Positions 25,711 to 36,514 of a DNA stretch of 64,000 nt are shown here, in pieces. This DNA is from Takakia lepidozioides (lineage: Eukaryota > Streptophyta > Takakiopsida > Takakiales > Takakiaceae): assembly GCA_030704615.1 (NCBI GenBank), contig CM060734.1:13454001-13518000 (forward strand), given 5' to 3'. Made by a program: the position numbers and the translations under genes. The notes beneath the pieces were generated by a model. The model was not told where the DNA came from and ran no database searches. It was given only the letters and a program-made list of their open reading frames with translations. Every line of letters begins with the position of its first letter. The stretch's first letter is position 1.

Positions 25711-28000
25711 GCCATAGACCCCGCGCCCAGTTTGGGCGGAACAAAAGGGACCAGAAACTACCTTTGTGAGGGGCTCACTCAGCTAGTGTGACTTACCTTG
25801 GTATAAACAATTGTTCGGGCTCTAGAAAGGCCTTCACCCAAGCATCCATCTGCTATCTGAGCAGCCCAAAAGTTAGACCAATAGGGCCAGGGCTTTAGGC
25901 TCAGCCTCAAGATTTTGAAAGTTCATGAACATAGGTGCCAGGACAATGTTCTTGATCGTCCTCAAGAGGGTCACTCCTTGGTGAGAATATCCCAGACAAT
26001 GAATCAGAAAATACAGGTTGCCCGCACATCAGGCAATTACAATCTCCTCTTCCTCTCTGCATCTGTTTATTGTTCAAGGGTAGACTTCCCCGCCCTGAGT
26101 TTAAATTCAGTCTAATGCCAAGAGTAGGTAGGCCCTTGGGATCATCCTTAAGGTCCTCCCCCATGTCATAGACGGGAAACAAGTTCAGGGAAGTTTTATG
26201 ACTACTTCATCGGACAGTCTTTGGGCATCGGACATGGCTTTGGGAACAACCCCCTCCAGGTTAGCTTCATCCAGTAGGGTCAATTCTTCTGGACTGACAT
26301 TCAGATACTTACGTTGTATTGCATAGCCTTGTGGCCATACACCCCGCACCCAGTTTGGGTGGAACAAAAGGGAACAGACACTACCTTTGTAAGGGGCTCA
26401 CTCCAGTAGTGGGACTTAACGTGATATTGGGGTTTGTTCGGGCTTTCTAGATTTCCTCGAGAAAGCCCTTCACACAAGCATCACTCTGCTGTGTGTGGTC
26501 AGCCCAGCAGTTAGACCACGGCTTTAGGCTCAACCTCGGTTTTTGAAAATTGGTGAACAGAGATGCAGGGACTCTGGTCTTGACATGCCTGAAGAGGGTC
26601 TCTCTCTGATGAGAATACCCTGGACATTGTATCGGAATATGGATATTGTCTTCAGGGTGCCCGCACATTGGGCATTGACAATCTCCCTCTATTGTTCAAA
26701 GGTAGACTACCCCCCCTGAGTTTAAATTTCAGTCTTGTGCCAAGGGTATGCCCTTCAGGTCATCCTCAAGGTCCTCACCCATGTCGCACAGACTGGAAAC
26801 AAGTTCAGGGAAGTTTATGCCTAACTTTGTTCCCACATTCTGCGTGCTTCCAACATAGCCTTAGACACGTCATCTTCCGACTGAGCTTCATCTAGCAGGG
26901 TCAGTTCTTCTTGCCTAATATTCAGGTACTTGAAAATCTCCACTACCCTTTTCTGCCAGGACTAAGCCTGTTTAACAGGATGGTCTTGCTTCCAAGAAAT
27001 ACAGTTGATCATCTTACATACTTGGCATGCGATTCAACAGACCCCACCATCTCACCTTGAACTCATCGCATCGAGAGCTCAAGGGCAGTACACCAAACTC
27101 GCCCCGAACAGCTATGTTCGCTGTTCTAGAGTACGCTCACATGCTCTCTTTGAGCACCTAAAGCTGAATGGATTCTAAAGTTTTAGCATGGTTGAAGTTT
27201 CCTTCCCGTACAGCAGATGCGTATCCTTTTCCGGCAGGGCTTAGCCAATTTAACAGGATGGTCTTGCTTCCAAGAAATCCAGTTGATCATCTTAGGGTAT
27301 CTGCTCAAGGGTGGTATGCCAAACTCGCCCTGAACAACCACGCTGTTCTAGAGCACACTGACATGCTCTCTTTGAGAGCCAAAAGCTGAATGGATTGTTG
27401 CCAACCCACGCGGCAGATGCAACTCCAAGGTAGGTCTAGTATCATTACAAAGTATGGTCCATTTAAGAATGTACTCATAAGACTTCGTTGCCGTAGCCTT
27501 GTGGCCAGAGAACCCGCACCCAGTTTGGATGGAAACATAGGGAATAGGTACTACCTTTGTGAGGGGCTCACTCCAGTAGTGTGACTTACCTTGGTATAAA
27601 CAATTAGTTCGGGCTTCTAGATATCCTCTATATAGCCCTTCACACCAGCATCAATCTGCTGTGGGTGAGCAGCAATTAGACCCCAACACGGCCAGGGCTG
27701 TAGGCTCAGCCTCGTGATTTTGAAAGTTGGTGAACAGAGGTGCAGGAACATGGCCCCTTTGAGAGAGAGAGAGAGACTGTAGACTTTGTTTGCTGTAGCC
27801 TTGTGGCCATTGTGGCGCCCAGTATGGACAGAGTTTGGATGGAAACAGAGGGAATAGACAGTACCTTTGTGAGGGGCTCACTCCAGTAGTGGACTTAGTT
27901 CAGGCTTCCAGGTATCCAGAGAGACATTTCCAGAGAGAGAATGACATTACCTCCCCAGCCAGCATCACATGGAGGACACCTTATAGGCTTTCGTGGGTTG
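25711..28000 (-). repeat. Array of four partial LINE 3'-end copies, minus strand
   Basis: Four partial copies of the same sequence start near 25711, 26326, 27496 and 27799. Each opens with a GCCCAGT-type box and GAGGGGCTCACT. On the minus strand the best copy (26668-26447) encodes CPMCGHPEDNIHI, then QRETLFRHVKTRVP and LFTNFQ, a CCHC-like zinc knuckle at the end of a LINE ORF2. A further block (GVLPLSSRCDEFKVRWW, about 27110-27040) and its neighbour are duplicated at 26956-27178 and 27233-27394. All copies are frame-broken. The array suggests repeated insertion into, or segmental duplication of, one decayed LINE. Confidence 0.65.
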
Positions 28001-29753
28001 AGACCATAATCAAGATTTCCTCTTCCGGTAGCAGCAATAGCCCGTGCACATGCCATAACCACAGGTTGAGCTCTTGGAACTCTATTAGGTCTCAGTCCAC
28101 ATAGCTTCAACACCTGGCTTCCACCAGCGCCTGTACGGTACAAATATCCATAATCCAGTTACTTCAGAGTTTGCTAAGAATTTACTCCAAAAATTTGTCT
28201 CAACACATCCCCCTTCATTCAAAGTGTCCCCGGCTACCACAAAGGAATCAAGGGCCCCAACAAAGAAGGGGCCCGTGCACATCATGGCCACAATATCAAT
28301 AATTCCCCTGAAACCATCAAAAGCCGCAAGAAAGTTTGGTTGCCACACAAACACAGAAATACTAGAAAATATGCACAGACCTTGAGAAAAAACAGTTCCA
28401 GTACTGTGCCCCAACCCCTGCCTTATGTCTCTTCCTGCGAAATAAGACCCTCTTCCCCAGAGAAAGCCCGCTGGAACTCCATCAGCCTCAGACAAACCAA
28501 AGCTTCCCATGCCACTGATGCTCCTCCCTTCATCATGCCCCACACCAGAACTCCGGCCAACCACAGAATTGCCACCTGTGCGAAAGCCCAAGGACCCACT
28601 TGTTCCAAGACGCCCCATTTGACTCCTTCTGTTGAAGTCAATGCTTCCTGCCAGAAGTATCCGGACCCCCTCCCCATGGAAAGAGGATTTGTGAGCCAAC
28701 AACTACCCACCTAGCCCTATCGTGGTTGGTTGCAGAGCCTCCTTCCAGTAAGTTCCCACCAAGGTGGGATTCCAAATCAGCCTGCCAAGGACTCCCTCCT
28801 GGTTTGGACTTTGGAGTAGTGTGCCTTGGATTATCATCAGTGTCAAAACCTGCATTTGCACCTGCGCCTTCACCTTTGATGGCCTCCAGGCCTCCACCCA
28901 CTGCTATGGGGCATTTGCCACCATCTGGGCCTGACAAGGCCCAACCTTCAGTCCCTAGTCCTTCTGCGCTCCTCATTTTACTGCCAGGTGTCCCAGTTTC
29001 ACCACCATACACCCCCCACTACAGTCCAAACTTTTGCTCCTTCTGCATTTTGAAGGCCCTGCAAAAGGGAATGGTCTTAATAAGACTTAATTGTGCACAA
29101 AACCTCTCTTTTCGACCCTTCCTCTCCCAAATCCATCATTTGATATTAACTTCCCCCTCTAATGGACAGCTGTGTTCAATACCAGCTCTGTCTAGCTTCC
29201 TTAAACAGTGTAAAGGGAGTACGGGCAAGAAGTACGTGTGATGTAAAAAGAGGTATAGGATGAGAGGAATAGGATGAGAGGGGGAGCACGATGCTTCACT
29301 AGGAAATTTGCACTTGTTGACAACCGGTATTCCACCATGAAATAAACAAGCTGTGTGCAAGCCCGATCAAGCTTTCTGGCAGAAGAGGAGGGCATGTACT
29401 CCTTTTCAGACTAACAAACAATCTACCGCAGATTTTTGTCCGTTTGGCACCGTAAAAACGTGGTTTTTTCCCTTTGTATTTGCAGGGACGTTATCTGACG
29501 GAATACCACGTCAACAGCTGGCAGGGACCTTACGGCGAGATCCCTCCCTTTGTCTATTTTATTTAATGCGTCTTTATTTCGCACGTGCCGCACGCGCCCC
29601 CCCTCCTGGGCACTACCGTACTTACCTAGCTTATTAGGCACGTCCGGGCCTAATAATTAATAAAAATGGAATATTATTAGGCAGATTCGTTTTTATTATT
29701 TAGGCACCTCAACTAGGTAATTTCCAAATATTAGGCATGTATTTCAGTCGACC
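28001..29753. other. Decayed repeat sequence with proline-rich open frames
   Basis: The longest open frames are 28085-28702 (minus, 205 codons) and 28726-29241 (plus, 171 codons, proline-rich near residues 20-100). Neither has a recognised domain, and long opposite-strand frames here may reflect base composition. A LINE ORF1 or spacer origin is possible but unproven. From 29590 the sequence becomes AT-rich and leads into a tandem repeat. Confidence 0.3.
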
Positions 29754-30020
29754 AGGCTGGATAATGATGAACAATAATTTTTGACCTCCCTCAAAACTTT
29801 TGTTGAGGTTATTATATTTAGGCTGGATAATGATGAACAATAGTTTTTGACCTCCCTCAAAACTTTTGTTGAGGTTATTATATTTAGGCTGGATAATGAT
29901 GAACAATAGTTTTTGACCTCCCTCAAAAACTATTGTTGAGGTTATTTTATTTAGGCTGGATAATGATGAACAATAGTTTTTGACCTCCCTCAAAAACTAT
30001 TGTTGAGGTTATTTTATTTA
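29754..30020. repeat. 66-bp tandem repeat, four copies, each with a hairpin
   Basis: Units start at 29754, 29820, 29886 and 29953 with AGGCTGGATAATGATG, so the period is 66-67 bp. Within each unit an arm AACAATAGTTTTTGA, a spacer CCTCCC and an arm TCAAAAACTATTGTT face each other. The arms pair over all 15 bases in copies 3 and 4 and are degenerate in copies 1 and 2. Small open frames through the array merely follow the repeat. Confidence 0.9.
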
Positions 30021-30579
30021 AAAAACACATAATGTTTGATATGTGATAAAAGAATGGCTGCAGTGAAGGTTGTACGCACCTACATGCCTGGTACTGCCTA
30101 AACCCCAAACCTTTCCAATTGGTTTTTTGGTTAGTGTCTCTACATACCGTACTTTTACCTAGGTTGGGCAGGTTGGAGGCGAGGGAAGTGGCAGGGCGTC
30201 AGAGGTACTTACGGCAACAGCCACAGTTAGAAGCTCGAGGCTGCAGATATCATCAGACTAGGACGTACTAGGAGGGCGCCTCATACTAAGAGGTACTATG
30301 ATTGTTTAGAAGGTACTGGAACTCTTGCTCTAAGCATGTGGCAGTGTGAACACTAAAAGCACTTGAGATGATTACCCACAAATTTGAAAGTACAAAAGGA
30401 CCTACCAAGTGGTTATTACAGTGACCCACACACTAAATTTCAAAAGTAATGATTGCATTTTGATTACATATTTGTGAAGGGCTTTTACATATGAATTGGA
30501 CCCTCTCTCAAACTGTGAATGCATCTTCAATTTGACATTTTTGGACTTTGATTGTTGTTAATTGTTATGCACAATGCAG
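30021..30579. other. Non-coding AT-rich stretch before the methyltransferase-like remnant
   Basis: No gene recognised. The last part ends in a good splice acceptor (TTATGCACAATGCAG, to 30579), so some of it may be an intron of the family remnant that follows. Confidence 0.35.
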
Positions 30580-31497
30580 GTGCCAGCACCATGCCGCAAT
30601 CCAAAAACCTGCAGCATGGCGTATTCATCTCTGCAGCTGAAGATCCACCACCGCAGTGGGCATTCTCTTTCAGCAACAAGTTCTTCTCTGATGCAGGGGG
30701 CCTTCTGATATTTCAATCTGACAACATGGCATCCCGCCGGATTCTTCATAGCTACATGAAGTCCTCTGGGTTCCAAATCAACAAAATATGGACATGTGTT
30801 AATACACTGCCTCTGTCGAAGGGGGAGTTTCCAGGGCAGAAGGTATTTCCTGTAACTTTCATTGTCTTTGTTCGTGTTGTCGTGGAATACCCATAGTTGC
30901 TGACATATTTTTGTTGGTACTGGTGCAGACCCATGTGTTCAAGGTGATTTGCCTGTCACGAATTCGGCCTGCCAACACTCCAGATTATGTTGGGCATTTC
31001 GACGTTTGGGGAGGAGGTCTGCACATAGACCCAGAATGCGACCAGTCGAATCTAATGTTGTTCACAACTATGTGGATGCGTCCCAGACTCTGAAAAAGGC
31101 TGGAGGAATTCCATGGAGAGGTGCCCGGGAGAAGTCGCCCGCGTTCATGCAGACCTTCATTGAGACATGCAGCCGGCATGGTGGCAAAGTGGTTGACCTC
31201 TCCATGGGCACAAGTGCGTGCTGAAACTCTTCTCCATTCTTTGTTGCACATGTTCCTCTCCTGTTGTGGCTTGTGACATGTTTTCGTGCTTTCATTTGCT
31301 ATCCTGCAGGGGCTTCGTTCCATGCCTACAAATATGCAAGAAGACATCTTTTTGGGTTTGAGGGGGAAGATGAGCTTTACTCCGGGTCATCACTCCACTG
31401 TTTGAGGGATCCTTGCATTTGACCCAGACTGAGAAGATTGTGGAGGAGCAATATCTGCAAGAGCCGGATGCTCTGGATGTGGATTTGGATTTTTCAT
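30580..31497 (+). pseudogene. Methyltransferase-fold family remnant, C-terminal three exons
   Basis: Three exon-like blocks with GT-AG borders: 30580-30842, 30929-31213, 31310-31497. They match the C-terminal exons of the minus-strand locus at 56.6-57.4 kb at equivalent splice sites: QWAFSFSNKFFSDAG and WTCVNTLPLSKGEF; then HNYVDASQTLKKAGG, IPWRGAREKS and VVDLSMGT; then HAYKYARRHLFGFE. In the family this is the second half of a beta-class N6/N4 DNA-methyltransferase fold with motif I (DLSMGTG). A frameshift lies between about 31035 and 31060, and the residue after the GT of motif I becomes Arg instead of Gly, so the copy is dead. The last block stops at a GTGAGTAAG donor that the other locus also has. 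Confidence 0.75.
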
Positions 31498-32350
31498 GTG
31501 AGTAAGTGCATTGTCGATGGTGAGGCTGGGGTGATGACCAGTCATAGCATCATTGTTTCTCCTGTGGTGAGGTTGGAGGTGATGACCAGCCAACCATAGG
31601 AGTGCCTGCGGTGGATGCAGGTGCAGGCTATGTTAGGAACCTAGTATTCCAAACCATTAGTCGCAATAGGTTCTCTACCTGTGTCGAGCGGCTTTTACTC
31701 ACTCATTCCTTAGCTATCCGAGGGGGAAACTCCAAGGTAGAAGAGTTGGAAATCTCTAAGTACTCAGCCCGCTCAGAACAATCAGTCATGACCTACAACT
31801 AGTGTATCATGGGGATGCTTCCTATTTGTATTCCTTCTCGCATTCATGTTAACAAGTTACCTTACTGTCTATGATTAAGTATCAGATTGCTTCTGCAATC
31901 TACCATGTTCCATCTACTCAAGCATTCATTCCACAGCTTCATTCATATCTCTCTACATAGTGTGAATATGAAATATGAATCATATTAATATCTATCATGT
32001 ATCAGGCCGAAGCCATGGTGTCTCTAATCTGCTCTACAGTGCATCTCTACAGCTTGCATGTATCAAACATCATCTCGTCGTATCTTCTCCTCTGTGTAAA
32101 CTCCATCCTTGTGCTCCCAGAACGTGCTCCCCACCGTGATGCCAAAAACATATCCAAGCCGTGATCTTCCCCCTGACGTCCAAGAAGAGCTCTCAGAAGT
32201 GCCCCCTCCATGTTGCTACTCTGCTTATTCTACCTGCAAGTTGTTCTAACCGCCTAACTAACTAACTGTCATTCAAAACAGAACACACGTTCCCTCTGCA
32301 GATGTCATTCCCACACAGTCATTCCCTGCCAATGATAACCGTTCCCTGTG
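31498..32350. other. Non-coding stretch after the methyltransferase-like remnant
   Basis: Contains TGTTAGGAACCTAG near 31629, which could be an LTR start, but no matching end or partner was found. No gene recognised. Confidence 0.3.
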
Positions 32351-32351
32351 A

Positions 32352-32470
32352 ACGCTGTGACGGGCTGTGCCAAGCTGTGTCAGGCTGTGACTGGCTGTGT
32401 CAGGCTGTGTCTGACTGTGGCAGGCTGTGATAGGCTGTGTAAGCCTGTGACTGACTGTGTGAGTCTGTCT
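32352..32470. repeat. Decamer tandem repeat (GGCTGTGTCA-like)
   Basis: About eleven imperfect copies of a 10-bp unit, with consensus GGCTGTGWCA, run in a row. Spacing is kept at 10 bp while the last three bases vary. It sits just downstream of the minus-strand coiled-coil gene remnant. Confidence 0.85.
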
Positions 32471-32635
32471 ACCACCCCTAAGGTCTGTGTCTGTCACCCC
32501 TAAGGCCTGTGTTGGTCTGAGTCTACCATCCGTAAGTCTGCGCAAAATTAAGGGTACCCCAAAGAACCCGTAAAACTGTCTAAGTCCCAGACAACCCTCT
32601 AACATTATCCCTCCCCCTCTCAAAAAGCCATGTCC

Positions 32636-34721
32636 TCACGATTTACTGCTTAGGATGAGCAAACCTTTGTGAATGAGCACCCTCCTGCCGGTGAGAGTCC
32701 CTCGGAGGGCTCTATGTGTGAGCCCGAGCCATGTCACTGGCTGGGGGGAATGATTGTCGACTAGATGGATCTGACTGTCCTGCCTTAGGCTGATATGGAG
32801 GTAACTTTTCAGGCATAGGAGATCCCCGTCGTTTCTTCTCCGCCATTTGTATCGCATAATCCTCTGCCATGTCAAAATTCTCGTCCATAAAACCAGTAGT
32901 ATCTGAATCATCTTCCCCCCGTTGGCCGTACTGTTTCCTGTCCTTCGGTGGCTTCGAAGGAATCTCCGCAGCTCATCATCTGTATAGCTGAGTGGTGTGC
33001 CAATGACTTTGGAGAAGTGTAGCCACTTCCTGGCTTCATGCCCCTTGGGAAAAATGTGGTCAAGACCCAAGTTCTCCTTGGCTAAGTTCTCCAAAGCAAA
33101 AGTAAACCAAGAACGGGGTTGGGGATCCTTCTGAAGCATGATCCTTACATCATACAGATATATATGTGGTGGAACTGAAGGTAACGTCCAATGCTCCCCA
33201 CTGGAATAAGTCTGAAATCTCATCTGCATCTTCTGCTGCTCAATGTGAAAGCGTGAAATAAAACAAACAGCATAATACAGTCAACAACCCATGACCAAAC
33301 TAGGTACCTCCTTGGTTTTGGTGTAAATGAATCCATGAACAATCTGGAAGGCAATTAATTCCTTCAGCATGGTTCCTGCCTCAAACCAGTACCGCGCAAA
33401 ATGGTGATCTTCAATGGGTCTACCAGTTGGAAGAACTTTAGTCCGAGTTGCCACTGGCAACCAAATGCGCATAATCTGGTAATAGTGTGCCAAAGACTAT
33501 GGTGGACTGAATTCTTTCCAAGCCAAATCCATAACAATGGGAATTTGGTTGAAGGGTAGAATCATAGCCCGATTGTATTCAAGTGCAGTAGGTGTAGTAG
33601 GTGGGTTAAAAGAAGCATCACCCCAAACCTCAGAGAGTGAGTGTTGCAGTGCCATGGTATCAACACTGTCGACCTGGTGTGGCTGCTGTGATGTTGTTGC
33701 CACAGTCCCTCCTGATGTTGGCAAGTCTTGTACTTCCTGTGCTGAAGATTGGAAAATCAAAGTCTTTGCGTGCAAATAAGTAGCCATGAGCTGTTCCTCA
33801 GGAACAAAGGTCATTTTGTCAATGTTGAAGCTTAAGTCATCCACTTGAGTCTGAAGCCCTTCTACATCCTCCTGCAACTCAGCTATCCGACTATAGACAT
33901 TGTCTATAGTGGTTGTGGCAATGTTCTGCACCCGTAGCCTGAGATCATTCATCTCGTCTTGGGTGAGCTTTCTTGGTGCTTTTCCTTCCACTGACCCTTG
34001 TGTTAACCACTCTTGCAAAAGGTGATTATCCACCAAGTCCTGTGTAACACCACGGAGATCCTGCTCCTCCTTGAGCCGGTATGTTTCCAACTGCTGTTGT
34101 AAACTCTCCATGCGCTTTGCATGAGGCTCAACCAGAGCTGCATAGGCATCTGACAGATTATTGACTTCTTTCCAGGCCCTTTCACTCACAGAAAGCTTAT
34201 TCTCCCGTACTGTGATTGTTTGCTGCAATTCAAAGATGTACATGTCCTTCTGGGCATCGACCTGGTGGAACGCTGAATGGTATCCTCATTGCGACAGAGA
34301 GTATCCTTCATGTCAGCAATGAGTTTCCCCTTTTCCATTACCTCTGTTCCGCCGTTATACACCGCTCAGCTTGCTTCTTGACCTCCATTGCAGCCATCTC
34401 TAGATGAGTCGTTAGTGTGGCACACTGTAGGAGCACTTTCTGATTGACTGTTTCCAATTCCGCATGAAGCAACTTCACTTCATGCAACTTGCCTTCATGC
34501 TGAACCTGCATCTGGTATAGCTGCTACTTATGCACTTCATGCAACTTCTCCTGCTCAAGACCCGCTCCAATTAAATTCTCCTTCGCAAGCTGTAGGGCAG
34601 CTTTAGTGTCCTCCAACTCTTCCTTCAACTTGAGGTTGGCCTCCACATCCACCTTGTTTGCACACTCAATGGCAATTCTTGCCTCAAGCTCTTGCTTGAG
34701 CTCCTCCCGCAATGCTGCCAA
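32636..34721 (-). pseudogene. Gag-like coiled-coil protein gene, minus strand, repeat-derived
   Basis: Ordered minus-strand blocks: 34721-34524 (acidic coiled coil, ELEARIAIECANKVDVEANL), 34243-33497 (248 codons, heptad-rich, RIAELQEDVEGLQTQVDDL), 33493-33281 (FARYWFEAGTMLKELIAFQ) and 33229-32636 (TYSSGEHWTLPSVPP, then WLHFSKVIGTPLSYTDDELR). A GTACCT donor at about 33289 and an acceptor before 33240 suggest an intron; stops separate other blocks. The last block is similar in layout to the plus-strand remnant at 48.9-49.4 kb (SWQHYESIEKDTHWELPKF, then WLMGSRATKHIIPWTKEELQ). Two such loci next to retroelement sequence suggest a gag-like or accessory ORF of a Chara-type retroelement. The function is not known to me. 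Confidence 0.5.
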
Positions 34722-34908
34722 TTGAGTGGGGTAAAAATGAGAAGTTACCTAATGAGGCAACGGTCAATCAACAACATGAATTTTGTGCAAGAGACTCCAT
34801 TCAAGAAACAAGAACAAGAAATTAAGAAGATTATGAGCGGAAGAAGGTGTTATTCCGGATAACCAGTGTCTCGACGGGAGGGGCAATCAAAGCTATAGCT
34901 TTGTAGCT

Positions 34909-36513
34909 ATGGCGGATATCACGGACTATCCACTAGCTCTACTTCTTACGCAGTGGCGCAAGGAAGGACAGGTCGAAAGTACTTTCTCTCTCACTCACTA
35001 TTTGCAAGCCCCGCAAGCTTACACCCACTTGTCTGTTCCATTCTGTGCTAATCACACTTTCATGCTATACGCATTACAAGCTTTCCTACAGTTATTCCAA
35101 ACAAGGCCTTCTTGTTTGTCCGGGATGAAGCGAATTAGAGAAATGGAGGATCTACGAGTGAAGAGCACGACGATCTTATAAAGGCAAACAATCGCCACAC
35201 CACAGGCAGTGCAGCTGCTGAAGGAGCTGCGGTTGGAGGGGTTGTTGCGCAAAGAATGGTCTTTGCATCATCGGGATTTGATGATCCAGTTCGTCAAGAA
35301 CTTTGAGCCAAAGACGGGAGTTACCCAGGTGAAGGGCATAGATATACAAGTTACTCCGTAGTACTTGCAACAGCTTTTTGAATTACCATATGGTAATGTA
35401 AGCGTGGACGAGCACAGGACACGATTGCAAGTAGGGGATCTTTTCCAAGAAACGAGTTTCTTCAGGACCAGGGATTCACTTGCACCAAAGCCCAATATCC
35501 AGGGTTGAGGGAAATTGGCCAGATACTAAATATTATGTTTGCCATGAAACAGAATCAACAGTATCTTAGCATATCTTTTACGGAGGAGGTTTTGAAAGCC
35601 TTCAGAGGAGAGGATGTAGCTTGGGCAGAGATGATGCACAGTGGTCTGGTGGAGGAGATGAAATGATTACAAACTACTGCTGCCAAGTCCCCAATCATTG
35701 TGTCTGGCCCAATTATTGCACAGATTATCTTTGATTCTTGCTTGCTTGATGCGCAAGAACGCAAGGTAATGGGGGTGTTGAGGCAGCCACAACTACAGTT
35801 GAGGAGCAAGGCTCTTCATAAGGTGAATGGGGATTAGAGAGGCAGCACCACTCCAAGAGACAAAAGAGGGAAGCAACTGTAATGGCGGATCCACTTGCCA
35901 CAAGGAATCCACACGATGATATTTCCATAGCTCCTGCACAGGATGGGGTGTAGCAGCATAATGGGTTGTTATTACTGGAAGTACAGCCATTAGAGAGGGA
36001 GACAGAAGTCACTTTAGTACCACGGCCAGCACAGCAAGCTGACCAAGTGCCCCAGTGGTAACTCATACTGGACTTGTTGTTACACCGGAACCTCTTACTG
36101 TGGAGAGAGAGGGATTGGACATCCCCACTACAGAGCAAATAGTGGCAGAAATTGAGAAGGGCGACCTTCTCTATGAAAACTCTAGCATGGTCGGAGACCC
36201 CATGGTACCAAAGATGCAGAGTCTGCCCAAGGAAATCCCTGTTGTGCAGGTTATGCCCAAACCTGTGGCGGAGGTTGAAGGGGTAAAGGGCAAGGGTACT
36301 GCAGCACCTGTGGAAGATGAGGTTGCTCAGGAAGAAGATCTTGTGGGATCATGGCCTGATTGGTTTGTGAAACATCAAACTGTAGAGAATCAGGAAGAAC
36401 AGCAACAGGTTTTCCATGAAGACCCACAACAGGCCATGTTCATGAGTTCCATAAGCAGGACTCTCAATCTGTTGGGCACCTATGTCAAAACTCATGTTCC
36501 TTCCGGGATATGA
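34909..36513 (+). pseudogene. Gag-like or transposon-associated remnant, plus strand
   Basis: Coding-like pieces in changing frames: 34909-35181 (SLTHYLQAPQAYTHL), about 35280-35510 (FVKNFEPKTGVTQVKGIDI, then LQQLFELPYGNVSVDE), about 35530-35665 (SFTEEVLKAFRGEDVAWAEM) and an acidic ORF at 36055-36513. The second piece recalls the segment of plant transposon-linked proteins in which a short F...F...V.G..V block precedes a leucine-rich LP(Y/H)G box; that is a weak match. Stops and frameshifts rule out a working gene. It abuts the methyltransferase-like locus that starts near 36515. Confidence 0.35.
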
Positions 36514-36514
36514 A

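Noticed and set aside
28085-29241. Long ORFs on both strands as new genes
   Set aside because: Plus and minus frames are both open over the same DNA, with no splice pattern or domain. Composition can explain this.
29709-29993. Minus-strand ORF with a repeated protein motif
   Set aside because: The protein repeat is only the translation of the 66-bp DNA tandem repeat; the hairpins and composition argue against a gene.
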